Origin: Monilinia fructicola
Taxonomy: Eukaryota; Ascomycota; Leotiomycetes; Helotiales; Sclerotiniaceae
Reading direction: 5' to 3'
Assembly (NCBI GenBank): GCA_008692225.1
Contig: VICG01000005.1
Span: 248,001-312,000 of the forward strand
Length of the DNA stretch: 64,000 bases
Shown here: positions 11,772 to 24,316 of the stretch, one piece after another
Layout: each line of letters begins with the position of its first letter
How positions within the stretch are numbered: position 1 is the stretch's first letter
The notes under the pieces: model-generated
Told to the model about the DNA's origin: nothing
The model's input: only the letters and a program-made list of their open reading frames with translations
Databases searched by the model: none
Position numbers and translations under genes: made by a program

Positions 11772-13206
11772 TCAAAACCTGGCCACAACCTTCTTTTCCA
11801 CATCGCCCAACGCCCAAGCACTTGATTTTGCTTTGCTCCTCACACTTGTGGCTTGCGCCTCTGTAAACCCCTTTGCCTCAATCGCTGGGTTATAACCCAA
11901 CTTATTCTTCTTTCCGACTTCAGCTGAATCGACAGGTCTATTTGTTTTTCCATCGGCACGCGTGTACACGGTCACCACAACAGCACCCCCTAGCCCTAAA
12001 TTGTGCTGCAAAGCCACTCTTGTGTCGTCGACCAATCTATTGTTGGCCCATCCACGGAGATGCCAAACAAGTTCAGCACACTGTGCGATTCCTGATGCTC
12101 CGAGTGGATGTCCTTTCGATATCAAGCCGCCAGAGGGATTGATGACCATCTTGCCTCCGTATGTAATATCACCAGCTCTGACCATCTCGTGGGCCTTTCC
12201 TGGCGGAGAAAGTCCTAGAGAATCTATGACAATCATTTCATTGGCCGAGAAACAATCATGCAACTCACAAACCTTCACATCTGCTGGTGTAACTTGAGCT
12301 TCCTCCATAGCAGTTTTTGCTGCATATTTTGTCATCTCAAAACCCATAAGGTCAATCGCCGACTTTGAGAATAGAGATGGAGCATCGGTAGCCATGCATT
12401 GACCTGCAATCAAAATCGCTTGCTCTTTAAGATGTGGACGTGCGTCGAGGAAATCTTGGGAGACAAGTACTGCTGCAGCGCCTCCATCTGATGTAGGACA
12501 ACATTGTAATTTTGTGAGAGGCTCATGTATCATAGGAGCCTTCATGATTTGCTCGAGGCTATATACATCTTGAAATTGGGAATATGGGTTTCGTTGAGAG
12601 TGTTCATGATTCACCCGGGCGATTTCAGCAAAATCTTCATTTTTGGCTCCATACCTATTTCCAATCTAGTTAGCCAGTTGCTATGGGAGTCAACAGCATG
12701 AAGAGGATATACTTTTCCATATATTCCCGACCTGCATTACCAAACATTTGGGCGGCTCCGGGTGCGTTTGTGACGCCTCTTGTGATACGCATCATTTCTC
12801 CGGTTGTGCCAGTGGGATTACTGCGATCATTCCAGAAACTCTGTAGAGAACCTGGGTTCATCTTCTCAAACCCAACAACTAAGATGCAATCTGCACCTCC
12901 ATGGCTGATGACATTTCTTGCCAGTGCTAGCCCTGTCGAACCCGTCGAACAATTGTTGTTCACATTATAGATTGGGATATGTGTCATTCCGAATTGATAG
13001 AAGACGCGCTGGCCACAAGTCGAATCGCCATAGCAATAGCAGGCAACTCCTTGGTCAACATCGTCGTAATTAATCTGAGCATCAAGCATGGCCTTGATCC
13101 CAGCTTCAAAACCAAGCTCGGTGTAGTCGACTTTACCTCTCGGCTTGATAAACTTGGTCATACCAACACCGAGGACGTAACACGGTTCATTGCGCTTTAC
13201 GACCAT
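11772..13206 (-). CDS. SCP2/SCPx-type thiolase (peroxisomal lipid-transfer/3-ketoacyl-CoA thiolase family), 458 aa
   Basis: Two exons, 13206-12713 and 12654-11772, join in phase to give REYMEKYGAKNEDFAEIARV. Thiolase hallmarks are present: the reactive Cys in NVNNNCSTGSTGLA (Cys86), HDCFSANEM (His297) and the C-terminal GHPLGASG (His347) with NLGLGGAVVVTVY. The order and length fit the stand-alone SCPx thiolase of fungi, which acts in peroxisomal beta-oxidation of branched or long acyl-CoA; a C-terminal SCP2 lipid-binding domain is not present. No canonical PTS1 is seen at the end (…VARF). The ATG at 13206 gives the usual compact N-terminus; a longer upstream open frame (to 13326) looks like leader sequence. 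Frame is intact. Confidence 0.9.
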
Positions 13207-14832
13207 TTTGAAAGGATAGATGGAGTATAATGTTGTTGTGTTAGGTGGGAGGTCAGAGGTGAGAGGTGAGAGGTGAGTTGATTCAATAATTGTTAAGTGA
13301 TTGAAGCTCGGATATAGATTTATCAATGTGAATTTGGAGCACTCTTCGGCCCTTTATTATGCCCATTTCTAAGGTAAGCTTTGCGGGGAAACCGAGGCCT
13401 GGCAGTACAGTGCCTAGGTAACCCCCAACCTTGGCCAGATTAAACTGTGGCTCCTGAAACTCGCTACAGGAGTCCAAGCGCCGATTTGCCGTCATCTTTC
13501 ATTTGCTGTCGGGGGGGAACCACAAACCCCTGCTGTGTTTATATATAATCTTTGAATCTCTATATCCATAATAATGCATATAACCTATACCAGCTCAGAA
13601 TACTTCTTCCATTTTGGGTACAATTGGTTGTTCGAAAACAAAGGGGTCTGTCAAGCGAGAGTTTTAACGCTAGTAGCAGCCACCATGACGGAAGAAAGTG
13701 GACTGATCTACCTCCTCAAGCTGAAGAGACAATAATCTATCAAGATTCTATCGCACCCCAAACAATTTCTGCTGTTGTGGCAGGAACTTTGTTCTTCACA
13801 ATATCAAACGTTCATTCAATCGGAAAGTTCTGAAGCTTAATGTAACCTTGCAACTTGTGTGAAACTTTATTTTAAGGTTACACGGGAAATGGCAAATGCC
13901 GTGCATCTGTTCACTGCCAAGCACGCCTCCATTTTCCACCAACTTCCTCCTCATCTGGCAGTACTCACTGCGAACTCCGTCGACCTTGTTGATGTCATAT
14001 AAATTACTCGATGCGTTGAAGAACATGGTGGGCTTTTGCCGAAGGCTCTGTGCAATTCCATTGGCGCAAATACGAATGAAGTTCATGTAAAAGAATGGAG
14101 TGTTTACAAGTGTAATGTAATGCTTCGGAAAATGTGGCTGGAAGTCTCAAGAGATCTTTAACGTCCCGTTCGTGTGTGGCTGGAACTCTAAAGAGATCTT
14201 TAACATTCCTTTCGTGTGACCCCTCTCCCATCCACAGCATTTTTCTTTCCTGTAACTCTTTATATACCACATCTACTGTCAAAAGTTGATTTGTTGCATA
14301 AACTTGCTGTCCGTTTTCATCTAACATCATGTTCGATTCCAGTCACCACTTATCTGCTTGAAAGCTCAATGTAATGATTCCATTCTTTACCTTTCCCTTT
14401 CGATTCTATCTGTGGGCTCAAACGTCATGATTGTAATGATGAGAACTCATTGTAGATATTTTGAACTGAGGAGCAACCAATAATGGGTCAAGTAGTCGAC
14501 GTATCAGACTCAATATTCATACCCGATATGATTCTTCTACAGCCAGATCTCTGTGGGTCAAAACTCACAGTGATTATCATGGAATTGATCCAGGCACGGA
14601 GAACCCCTTCCGGTGGATTGAAGTTGCAAACAAGCAACGGGTAATGATCAGTGACCAGTTATCTTTGTCCAGCTTTCAGCAACGCAGTGCATAAGAGATC
14701 ATCATTCATACCATATACCTGGGGTCACCCTCACCCTGACTCTCATCCTTGACTCCACTCTCCTCGATCGCTTTTCGCAATATTCACACTGATAGCTTCG
14801 ATTCTCATAATTTCATCATCACAACATTCACC
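13207..14832. other. intergenic region with doubtful short minus-strand frames
   Basis: No supported gene. Minus-strand frames at 14330-14004 and 14086-13796 overlap and look partly protein-like, but I could not splice them convincingly. A 42-bp tandem duplication lies within (separate entry). Confidence 0.35.
14134..14217. repeat. 42-bp tandem duplication
   Basis: Copies 14134-14175 and 14176-14217 both begin gtggctggaa and contain agagatcttta; they differ at about six positions. The unit is a multiple of three and in the minus frame encodes two versions of HERNVKDLFRVPAT. Confidence 0.7.
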
Positions 14833-16271
14833 ATGGCACACTATTGTTCCATCCTACCTCCTCATCTTCTCAAACATATCATTGACAGTCCTTTAACATC
14901 CCCTCCCACTCTTATTGCAGCCCAAAAAACCTATGACCATGTATGCCGTGTTCAGGACAACCGTGTTGCGAAAGACTACGCACAATACCATGTTCGACAC
15001 GGATTTGCGGCTGGTATAATCCCTCCCCACATATTCCAATCAGTTCTTGATTCCGACGAGACGTCTTCGGAAGAAAAGGGACGTGCAAAGCATCACTTGG
15101 CACAAATTGACAAATACCATGCTGCCCGAGCTGACCATGCTGCAGAAGCCAAGGCAACTACCCATCAAGTTTACCGAAAGATTTATACTTCTGCGAAAAC
15201 CAATGATCTGGAAAAGATCCTGCTTTTTGAAGAAGGCGCCCCGCTTCCAGTTGTGAACAAGGACCATGATGCGAGAAATGTTTATGACTTTTTTGGAAAG
15301 ACGTATCAGTTCTATAATGAGGTATATAAGGCTGAACACACATCTCATTCGTGTGCGTCTTCTTTAATTTCCTGGACTGACACAAAGTGCTACCACCAGA
15401 TCTTCGACCGAAATTCCATTGATGATAATGGGCTTCCGTTGATCGGAAGTGTTCATTTTTGATGACGCCCCTGGCCCTCCAGGATTCGATAATGCTTTCT
15501 TTGATGGAAAGGTGATTAGATTCCCTACTCCTTGGAATGCACAATCAATTGTCCTCAAACGTTTCGGAGCATAGAGCCATATTGACCAACTACTTAATGT
15601 ATCAGAGCTAATTCTTGAAGTAGGAAATGGCCTTTGGTGATGGTGACGGAGACGTATTTGGAACTTTTACGAAAAACGTGGATGTCATTGGTCATGAGCT
15701 TACCCATGGCGTTACCCAGTGGACAGCAGATCTCGTATACGAGTACCAATCTGGAGCCCTCAACGAATCCATGTCCGATGTGTTTGGGAGTATGATCAAG
15801 CAATACTTCCCAAAGACCTTGGCAGAAGATGCGGATTGGCTGATTGGGGAAGGAATCTTTCTCCCCTCCGTCAAAAATGCCCGTGCTCTTCGGAGCATGA
15901 GGGCTCCTGGTACTGCATACAACAATCCGAAGATAGGGAAAGATCCACAACCTGCCACCATGGATGACTACCAAGACTTGCCCCTTTCACGCGATAGAGG
16001 TGGGGTGCATATCAACTCTGGTATTCCCAACTATGCTTTCTATCTTGCAAGCACGTCCTTGGGAGGCTACAGCTGGGACAAGGCGGGTAGAGTATGGTAT
16101 GCCGCTCTCACTGATCGATCCCTCAAGTCAGTCGACAGTGGGGCTGCATTCAAGGCTTTTGCCAACTTGACAATCAAACATGCAGGCATTTTGTTCGATG
16201 AAGATACTCAAGCGACAGTCCGACAGGCCTGGATCGATGTCAAGGTGTTGGATGGCAGAGATGAGCTCTGA
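14833..16271 (+). CDS. thermolysin-family (M4) zinc metalloprotease, one frame break
   Basis: Exons 14833-15321, 15400-15511 and 15624-16271 encode a protein of about 415 aa after allowing one break. The N-terminus (HYCSILPPHLLKHII) and a propeptide-like part are followed by GKTYQFYNE, GDGDGDVFGTF and the zinc motif HELTHGVTQ, then ALNESMSDVFGSM with the third ligand Glu, and GGVHINSGIPNYAFY with the His of the active site. These are the diagnostic elements of peptidase family M4, well known from bacteria and found in some fungi. No signal peptide is evident. In exon 2 a run of five T at 15456-15460 shifts the frame: GSVHF continues as DDAPGPPGFDNAFFDGK in another frame, and the exon is 112 instead of 111 nt. 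It is either a pseudogene or a base-calling error. Confidence 0.8.
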
Positions 16272-19200
16272 TTACGTAGCCTTTGATCTTGGTTTCCGTA
16301 CTATGTTGGACAATAATGTTTTTATTGTATGGCCAATGTGGAACTGCCGCTATACTGCGGTAACTCCTGTTCATTCTATTCTCAGAGTCACTCTCTTGAA
16401 GTTTTGAGGTACCTCTATTTTGACAATGTATCATCAGTCATATTCAATGCAATGATTTCCTCACAATATGCTATGTAATACCTTCTTTATGCTTCTACCC
16501 ACTTGAACTTTTCTCCGTGCCCACTTCCACTATATCGTCTCCACTCTCATGGCCCAAGAACTATGCTTCCTTCCATCTTGCTATACGGAGTAGTGGCACG
16601 CGTCCACTCCATCCATGAAGCCCCTCAAGGTTTTTTTCAATTTCCTCTGCATGCTGATTCTTCCATACCTACCCTCGCTGCACGACACATCTTTTGCTCC
16701 TAAGATCCCATGAATAATCTCAAAGAAAAAATGATTATCTCCACGTGAATAAACATCGATTGCTAAAATCATAGAACAGCTTCCTTGAACCACACAAAAA
16801 ACAAAAAGAAAGGCACGGCAGGAATACACTGGCAAACAAAAAGGTGGCCATGCCACGTATCCCTCAGCCTCATCACAATTGCCGATTTCCAAACGACCAA
16901 ACGACCAACCAACCAACCAACCAACCAACCTCGAAGCAAAAAGAAAAGACAAAAACATACAACAGTGGGGATTCGCTGGTGGTCACCCACCCAACTACTA
17001 ATCCACCGATCTGAAGCTTGTGTATGGCAGAGCGGACGGGATGCCCAATTCTCTTCAGTCTATGGTCGTATGTGGAAGAGTGAGGGGTTTTAAAGTTTAT
17101 CATGATATGATGAGAGTCATGTGCAGGGTTGTGGAGTTTGGGGTGGTTGGGTGCTAGGGAAGAAAAATGACGATGACGATGACAATGACAATGATGACAA
17201 AAGTCGTTGGCTTGGGATTATTGGACAAGTGTGGAAGCTAACGAAGGAGAACCAAACTTATGTCGCTGTCGGAATTATAGAATATACAAACGACGGGCGT
17301 AAGGGTAGAGGTTTATGGATTTTGCTGGGTGTGCGGGGGAGGGAGCGATGGGTGCCGAGAACCGCGGAGAGTGGATCGGTGAGGGTGGATTGATTTTAAG
17401 TGGGAAGGTGGGAAGGTGGGAAGAATACTAATCGCCACTCGAGTAGACTATCGATAGTATTAATAACGAGTATGTCTGTCATCAAACGAGGAAGAGAGAA
17501 AGATGCTGGCCATTTTCATCGGCGTATGGATACTGTAGCTGCTAGCGGAATTCGTTCTCAGAATCCGTTCTACGTACTACTCCGTACATGTAGAGAACTA
17601 GATATGCGCCAAGCCCGTGTGAGGTTATAGAAATGAATGGAAACGACCAACTCAACCTAAACAACTTATCCGTCGAAACCTCACTCGTCATCCCCCGCGC
17701 TGAACACAAGGGGTACACTGTACAGAGTAGAGTTGATTGGAAAGTTGTAAAACCTTCCTTGTGCGAGCTTGGCGTGTTCAATGGCGGAGAGATTGAGCAC
17801 TGGTGGTCTAATCCACCGGTGATCCTGTATGTCTGTGTGCCTTTACACAGCTTTCCTACAATCAACTGTAATCTATGAGTCCTGCATTTGTAATCATTGA
17901 TATGGTTATACTCCTCCTTACAAATCCAACAAGATATTTACAAATTATTGGTACATAAACAACCTACTGCCGTCATCCAAAATGATGGATAAGCTCTAAA
18001 ACTCATGTACGATGTCACAAGGGTAATGGGTTGGACTCTGAGTTGATTTCGCGACGTGAACACGGCTAAGTTGCTGAGATTTGCGGTACCTACCTAGGAG
18101 GTAATACTATCACCTGTCCTTTGCAAGCACAAGTCAGATTGCACATCAACGGTATAATGGAGTCACTGACAACAACGACGAAAATTTGGTAAAGACGGTG
18201 AAGATACAGATGTTGATGATCATAGGGTATTCCCATGAAAATTCACGGGAGTGGCAGTGATTATACAATCGGCTGGGTCAAAACTACCACAGATAAAGCT
18301 CTTGATGTGATGATTTGATCAGGAGTCGACGCTGTGCGTGCTTCGACCGTCGAAGACGGGAAATTTGGAATGGAGATTGTTGTATTTTTGAGATTCAGTT
18401 TGCATGGCTTGATATCTTCCATATGCGATGCAAGAATATTTGAGGTGAGACGCAGTCTGAAAGAATCATGAGATTCATGAGGATTGAAGATACAATTAAT
18501 TTCCTCCGGTAATTCAATACCCAACTACTCATCGAAGGCTCAATAAGTCGTGCTTCCTGCGCCGTGAAATGGTCTTAATCACACCATGTGCACCTATTCA
18601 ATATCTTGAAAATGAACTGTGGTACGTTCAGCAGCTTAATGTCCGAAGAAAGAAAGCATATTGTCTCAGGCGGTGACTCTCATCCTATAAATCAATACTC
18701 CATGACTATGACGGTGGTAATTCCCGGAACAGCCAACCAGCTTTGTTACGTGTTCCAGCAGACAGTATAGTCATCTCGATATCTAGGCGCAAGAACCCAG
18801 TGAGCTTGAGTCTATCATTCGTATCATTGATGGCGATAACAGATAAAATGATAGCAAAAATGAACAACAAACAATGAACAACGGTCACAGCTTTGAAAAA
18901 CGACAAAAGGATGGTAGCACAATCCCCAACGGGTCAAACCAGCCAACAGTAGACACATCTACCATCCTCCGCGCACTTGCCCCCAAAGATATATGACCTC
19001 AACACTTGTCTGGTCGATATGATGACCTCCTTGCTAGCACGTACTGTCTTTTGTATTGATCAAAGATCTTTCCTAGCTTCGACCACTGCCCAAGTTTTCC
19101 TACAATCAAGGAGGGAACATTAGCCTTTCGAAATCTTGCCACTTAGGTGCTGCCATCAGTGAGTGCCTGCTGCAAGGTTTTGCTCCTGCTGACTTTCCAC

Positions 19201-20632
19201 AGGAGGTTCTTTTACAGCTGTGGTATGAGTCTGCTATCCAGCCGGGGAGCCTACACCCCTCAATCAATATCACTATTTACTACTTTAGAAAGAGTCTCGT
19301 GTTGAGCCTCACCACCTCTAGCTTCTTAATGAATTCTCCAGATACCCGACACCACGCATGCCCTCGACCCAAGACTAGCACAAGAACCAAAATAAACCCC
19401 AATCTACCCTTCATACTCCAAACTATCCCCGCACATGCTCCCCATCGCCATTCCCTTCCTCCCAACACAAACCCAAGCATCTACCAAGCACCCACAGAAT
19501 GCCCTCTGAATCAACCCGCAAAATTTTGTGCCCACCATTAAATGTCAAGTTTACACCAAACAAAATCAATAACAAAACTTGAATCCTCCTAATCCTAGCC
19601 AACTTCAAGCGTCAAACCTCGATATCACAAGGCCTCCAATTTATAAAGAGTATGCAAAAAGTGTAAAGCACGTAGCAAAGCACACTCTCCCTTGCACCCT
19701 ACACCCCATCTACACCTATCTAACAACCCAACCCAACAGCGACAAATACCAAGAATGTCCCCAACCGAAGTACTAGCACCAGCACCAGCTCCAGCTTCAG
19801 CGCCAGCAACAATAGAAAAGGAATTGCATGAAAACCAACACAAAAACAATACAAGCTCCCAACCCCAACCCCAACCCCGTCAACTGACCTCCCTCTCTTC
19901 CCCAAAAAACATCATATATCCCCACCTAATCATACCTACCCCATAGCACACTGCCCACCCCCCTAGCACCTACGACACGACCCCATCATATCCGCGAGCA
20001 GACAAGTAACACCCCATACTATACCATACCATACCATACCATACATACCACTCCCGATATTGCTGAAAAAACTCCTCTTCCCTTAACCCACCACCCAACT
20101 TCCCTGCGGAATTTCTCAAGGAGTGCGCAAAATTGCACATACATATCCACATACATCTCCCCGCACGCCCATAGCCCTTCGAGAAAACACCTAGCCACAA
20201 CACGACGCATCCGCTACTACAGGCGAAAAGCGAGCGTAGCCTCAAGCCTGGAACTACCAGCAGACAGACAGGCGTCCGGCTCGTCTATATATTTGCGCGG
20301 CCCGCATCGCCAGCGTTGCGCGTGCGAGCTTCACTCATCCGACGCGCGGCGGCACAATGCAGATGGGCGGGGCAGAAACAGAGGGACGACTGCGTGCGTG
20401 GGCTAAAACATCACCGCGGAAGGGGGAGGGGGACTTGTAAGAATTCGTAATTTCATATTGAGGTCGCCATGCGCGCAGGGCTTGCGTTTCTATGTTTAGC
20501 TACCCTCCCGACTTGGGCCCGATGTGTATATAACCGTCTTGCATCACCCGTCCCTCCATCCATCCATCCATCCAGTGCGGCAATGCCATCGCGGCAAGCG
20601 CCCCAACGTCGCCGGGACCGCGCCCCTGAAAC
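16272..20632. other. 4.4-kb interval without a convincing gene
   Basis: Many short frames occur but none has family motifs or splices into a longer one. A proline/alanine-rich frame starting at 19755 (PAPAPASAPATIEKEL) could be the first exon of a small gene, but I cannot extend it. Near 20270-20450 the sequence becomes GC- and CpG-rich. Confidence 0.4.
16905..16930. repeat. (CCAA)n microsatellite
   Basis: About six and a half perfect copies of the tetranucleotide. Confidence 0.9.
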
Positions 20633-21120
20633 TTACTCGTCCTTGACCTCGACGCTCTTTCCCTCCCCGTCTGCCTCGCCCGTGGTGACCTTCTTCCCCG
20701 TCTTCGCAATCTTCCTGAGCACGGTGTCGTAGTCCAATTCCGGCTTGGCGATCACCGTTGCGCTTTGGCCTTTGAGATCGACCTCGTAGGCTTTGACGCC
20801 TGCGTCGTGTCAGGGCTCGGTCTCTCGAGATATCTGGTTGCGAGGGTGCGGGGTGGTGCAGGGGGGATGGTGGGGACGGCGGTGGGAAAAGGGGGAGGAG
20901 GGAGAGGGTATAGTGGAAGGAGAGAGAGAGACGGAAACAGAAACAGGATAGAGCACAGCGAAGAAAATCAAAGAGGGAATCACTAACCATCGAGTTTCTT
21001 CAAGACCCTATCGACCGCTCCCGAGCATCCGCTACAACTCATTGTAATGCCAAACTTGTACGTGTGTTCGCCCTCCTCCGCGACGAGGGCAGCGGGAGTA
21101 TTGACATTGGTATCAGCCAT
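20633..21120 (-). CDS. ATX1: copper metallochaperone Atx1, 99 aa
   Basis: Exons 21120-20988 and 20799-20633 join in phase at LKKLDG/VKAYEVDLKG. The protein is one heavy-metal-associated (HMA) domain with the copper site MSCSGC (Cys29, Cys32), a beta-alpha-beta-beta-alpha-beta pattern (AVDRVLKKL, SATVIAKPELDYDTVLRKI) and lysines in the last helix (KTGKKV). Atx1 carries Cu(I) in the cytosol to the P-type ATPase Ccc2, which loads secreted multicopper enzymes. An N-terminal extension of about 20 residues (TNVNTPAALVAEEGEHT) and a short acidic tail make it longer than the 73-residue yeast protein, as is common in filamentous fungi. Frame is intact. Confidence 0.93.
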
Positions 21121-22062
21121 TATGAAGCAAGCGCCTAGTCTGTGATAAAGAAAGCTGTGGTGCGAAAGATCAATCAAAGATAACGTCGACGTTTCGCGAT
21201 ATCAAATCGATCGTGTATCGTATCGTATTGTATCGTATCGTATTGTATTGTATTGTATCCTATCGTATCGTATCGTGAATTGCAGAAAGATCAAAGTGGT
21301 AATGGCAAGTGTGGATGGCAGGTGTGAAGGAGGGAAGAGGAATGCGACGAGGTTATTGTACTTGAGCAAAGCACGAAAGGCTGAGGGGCAATGGCATCCA
21401 TGTCGGGTGTCTCACGCAATATTGCCGCGCTTAGAAATCATACAGTAAGAGGTTCTACAGCACGGAGAGCAACAAGGACCACCACCAGGACCCCTGGCGT
21501 AAACAAGGATGAAACTTGCTCAGAACAGATCACTCATCCACCCATTCATGGATCCTATCGACCCGAAGTATCAGAAACAGATACTCGTACCTACAGTAGG
21601 TAGAAGATGTCTACGTATACACACACACAGCTGAAGATGTCCGATATTGGATTTCGGGTTTCGGTACTAGCCCGACAGAATGGATATCGTACCGGTATTT
21701 TCTTAAGGTTCAGTGTGAAGAGCGGATTATGAGCATGTTTTTCAGGGGATCGGTTTGGATTCGTAATATTGGGTTTCTAATTTGAGAACGGATAATGAAA
21801 GGGGAGGTTATTGAGGATTGCTTTGGGCTAAGGTTGTTTTTTTGGTTACACAGTTGTATAGTGGTCTCATATGAATATCTGAATATCTGAACATCTGAAC
21901 ATCTGAACATCCGAACATGCAAGCGTCAAAGTGCAGATGTAGGTCATGGAGTTCGCATTGGTATTATATATCAAAGTATCATGTGGTTGGACGGAAGATC
22001 ATCTTTTAATTCCTAAATTGATGGTCTTTTGAAGGTCACGATTAATAAATCTAGTCCAATGT
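21121..22062. other. promoter side of ATX1 and 3' spacer of the TCF25 gene
   Basis: No gene seen. It contains a pentanucleotide microsatellite next to the ATX1 start (separate entry). Confidence 0.45.
21216..21275. repeat. (TATCG/TATTG)n pentanucleotide array
   Basis: About twelve 5-nt units alternating between tatcg and tattg, roughly 100-155 bp upstream of the ATX1 start codon, with few interruptions. Confidence 0.85.
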
Positions 22063-24316
22063 TCATGCGATATCTTCGTCCTCAGCATCCTCAACATGTG
22101 CCTGTCTACTTTCACTCTGTTGTTCTCCTTCATTGCTATCTATCAATTCAGGCATTGAATCGTCATCAGTATCCGATGACCCTGATTCTGAGGGATCGGC
22201 ATACGCTGGTGCTCTCCAGAACATTAAGCTGTTCAAGATTCTTGTTGCATTGGACAATGAAATAGGACCACGTGGTTGTTCATCTTCTCCAACCTCACCA
22301 TCATCCTCAGCCTGAATTTCTTCTCCAAGATGGTCTCTCAAACGTTCGAATGCCTCGGCTTCCGTTTCAGCATCGTCGCCACCATCGATACTATCATCAT
22401 CTGCACCGCGCCCCCGGAATGCTTCCAGCCCTGGAAAACCCGGAAACAGCCTTGCAAGAGCCGCAAGTGGATCATTGAATTCATCGGGTTCGATTTCTTC
22501 CCGGGTCTCGAGGTTTCTTTCTTGCGCCTTGTAAGAGATGATGCTATTATAAGGTGGAAGTGGATCAGAATCTGAATTGTTACTTCTATGCAGAAGGTTC
22601 GATGGAACAAGAGACATCAATTCTCTTCGATTGTCTAAATAGACAAATCTTACAATATCAAGGCTCATTTCTTTGAGATCTGATAGTAAGGGAGTTTGCG
22701 ATAAATCAGGCTTTTCAATTGTTTCTGCTACTTCCACAAGTAACGCAGTAGACTCGGGTGTGTTCCAAAGATCCTTTGCCTGGAGAACATATAATTCTGT
22801 AAAGAAGGTATCGGAAGCAGTCGGCGGTTCCATGCCCCATATAGATGGAGGTGCATCTAGATCAAGCTCTTTGAAGAGTCGACAAAAAAGCCAAGGAACC
22901 TGTCCCATAGAATCCGATAAGATACTTCTACATTTGGCTCCATCCTTGAGTTGCTGTGCAGCAAGAGCGAACGATGGCTCTGCATAATTTATCGTGTTAG
23001 CCCACTCTGGTACATTTCGGCTGGCAGCAAAATCCAAAAGCCACTGGAATTCATGTGCGCGTAACGCAAGATGATGTATCATCCATCGCATGCAATACGG
23101 ATCATCCTCGGGATCCAAGCTCAGAAGCAGTTTTGCCCATTCAAATGCAGTGCGATAGGTTCCTTTCATCATGAGAGATTTGATGTAGTGATATCCTGCT
23201 AACCAAAATTCTCGATTCTCTGGTCTGGCGAAATCTAATCGAGCCTTCCCTTTAGCTAACTTGGTACCAAAGGACGACAATGAAACTCGACCAAATGTAA
23301 AGAGGGCTCTTTCGATGAGATCCGATGATAGTGAATGGTCTCCTTGATCTTTTGCAATCTTGCTGACTTGCAGAAGGAGAGAAATGTGATATGCTATCAT
23401 AAATTAGCATTAGATTCATAAAGCATGTCTTGTACTCACGATTTCTTTGTATGAATCCAATAAGATTCTGCGGATCACCCATTTCAACGAGCGCCTGAAA
23501 TGTTTGCTGCACAACTTGATATGTTCCATCATGAACAAATCTGTATTCTACAGTACCATCAACTACCTCTTGATTATCGACAACTGCCATTGTCAAACCA
23601 CCTGAGCTAGATTTTGGCCATTCATCTTTCCCCTGCATGAAACAGTTGCGTCGTAAAGTAAGCTCCGAAAGACCTTTACCTGGTTTATGGTGCCCTTTCA
23701 AAGCCGTCTCCAAATCCATCTGTTGTATACGTTGTCTTCTCCTTGCGCCACGACCTGTAGGTCCTCCAGGATCCTCATGATTTTCCGTAGCAGCACGTCC
23801 AAACAAACTTCGCATTTCGTTTGCAACTTTGAGATGCTGTGTGTTGATACCCAATAGAAAACAAATTCTCTCGTATTCCTCATCCACTTCTACTGTACTT
23901 GTCGTATTCGCAACATTTGTTTGCTTCAAATTGAGCTCTTTTAGAGCTTCATCAATTTCATCTAGACCATTCTTAGGTGTATCCTGAACTGTTTTCGCAG
24001 AATCTTTCCCCTTCTCCTTATTCTTTGCCTTCTTCTTCTTTTTCGACTTCTTAGGTTTCTTTGTGGTCGCAGCGGGAGCAGGTTCACTTAATTCTCCCTC
24101 CTCTTGCTCTTCATCCTCATCCACGTCCTTAAATCCATCATCTTCTTCTAAAGCTGCAAGGCTCGCAAATAAGCTAGGTTTTGATTGAACACGTTGTGGC
24201 TCTTCATCAGATTCTTCCTGTTCCTCTTCTTCTTGGGCTTGAATTTGAGCTTGAATATGAGCTTGTTTCTCCAGCTCCCTCTGTTGTTGTAACTTTCGAA
24301 GTTGTCTACTCGACAT
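22063..24316 (-). CDS. RQC1: TCF25/Rqc1 family protein (ribosome quality control), 735 aa
   Basis: Exons 24316-23440 and 23393-22063 join in phase to give FIQRNPYHISLLLQVSKIAK, the family's most conserved motif. The N-terminus (MSSRQLRKLQQQ) is followed by acidic and lysine-rich low-complexity stretches (KKPKKSKKKKKAKNKEK), the TCF25 core with ENREFWLAGYHYIKSLM and RMIHHLAL-type helices (MRWMIHHLALRAHEFQ), and a long acidic tail. In yeast, Rqc1 acts with Ltn1, Rqc2 and Cdc48 on stalled 60S subunits to mark nascent chains for degradation; the human homolog is TCF25/NULP1. Length and order match fungal members. No frame breaks. Confidence 0.9.

Noticed and set aside
13796..14330. Minus-strand gene covering the 42-bp duplication
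   Set aside because: Two overlapping frames look partly protein-like but the only plausible intron creates a stop codon at the junction.
17121..17393. Plus-strand frame with an Asp-rich stretch
   Set aside because: The acidic run comes from a gatgac simple repeat and nothing else supports a gene.
19755..19946. Pro/Ala-rich frame as a gene
   Set aside because: Low complexity, no extension found; kept only as a remark in the interval entry.
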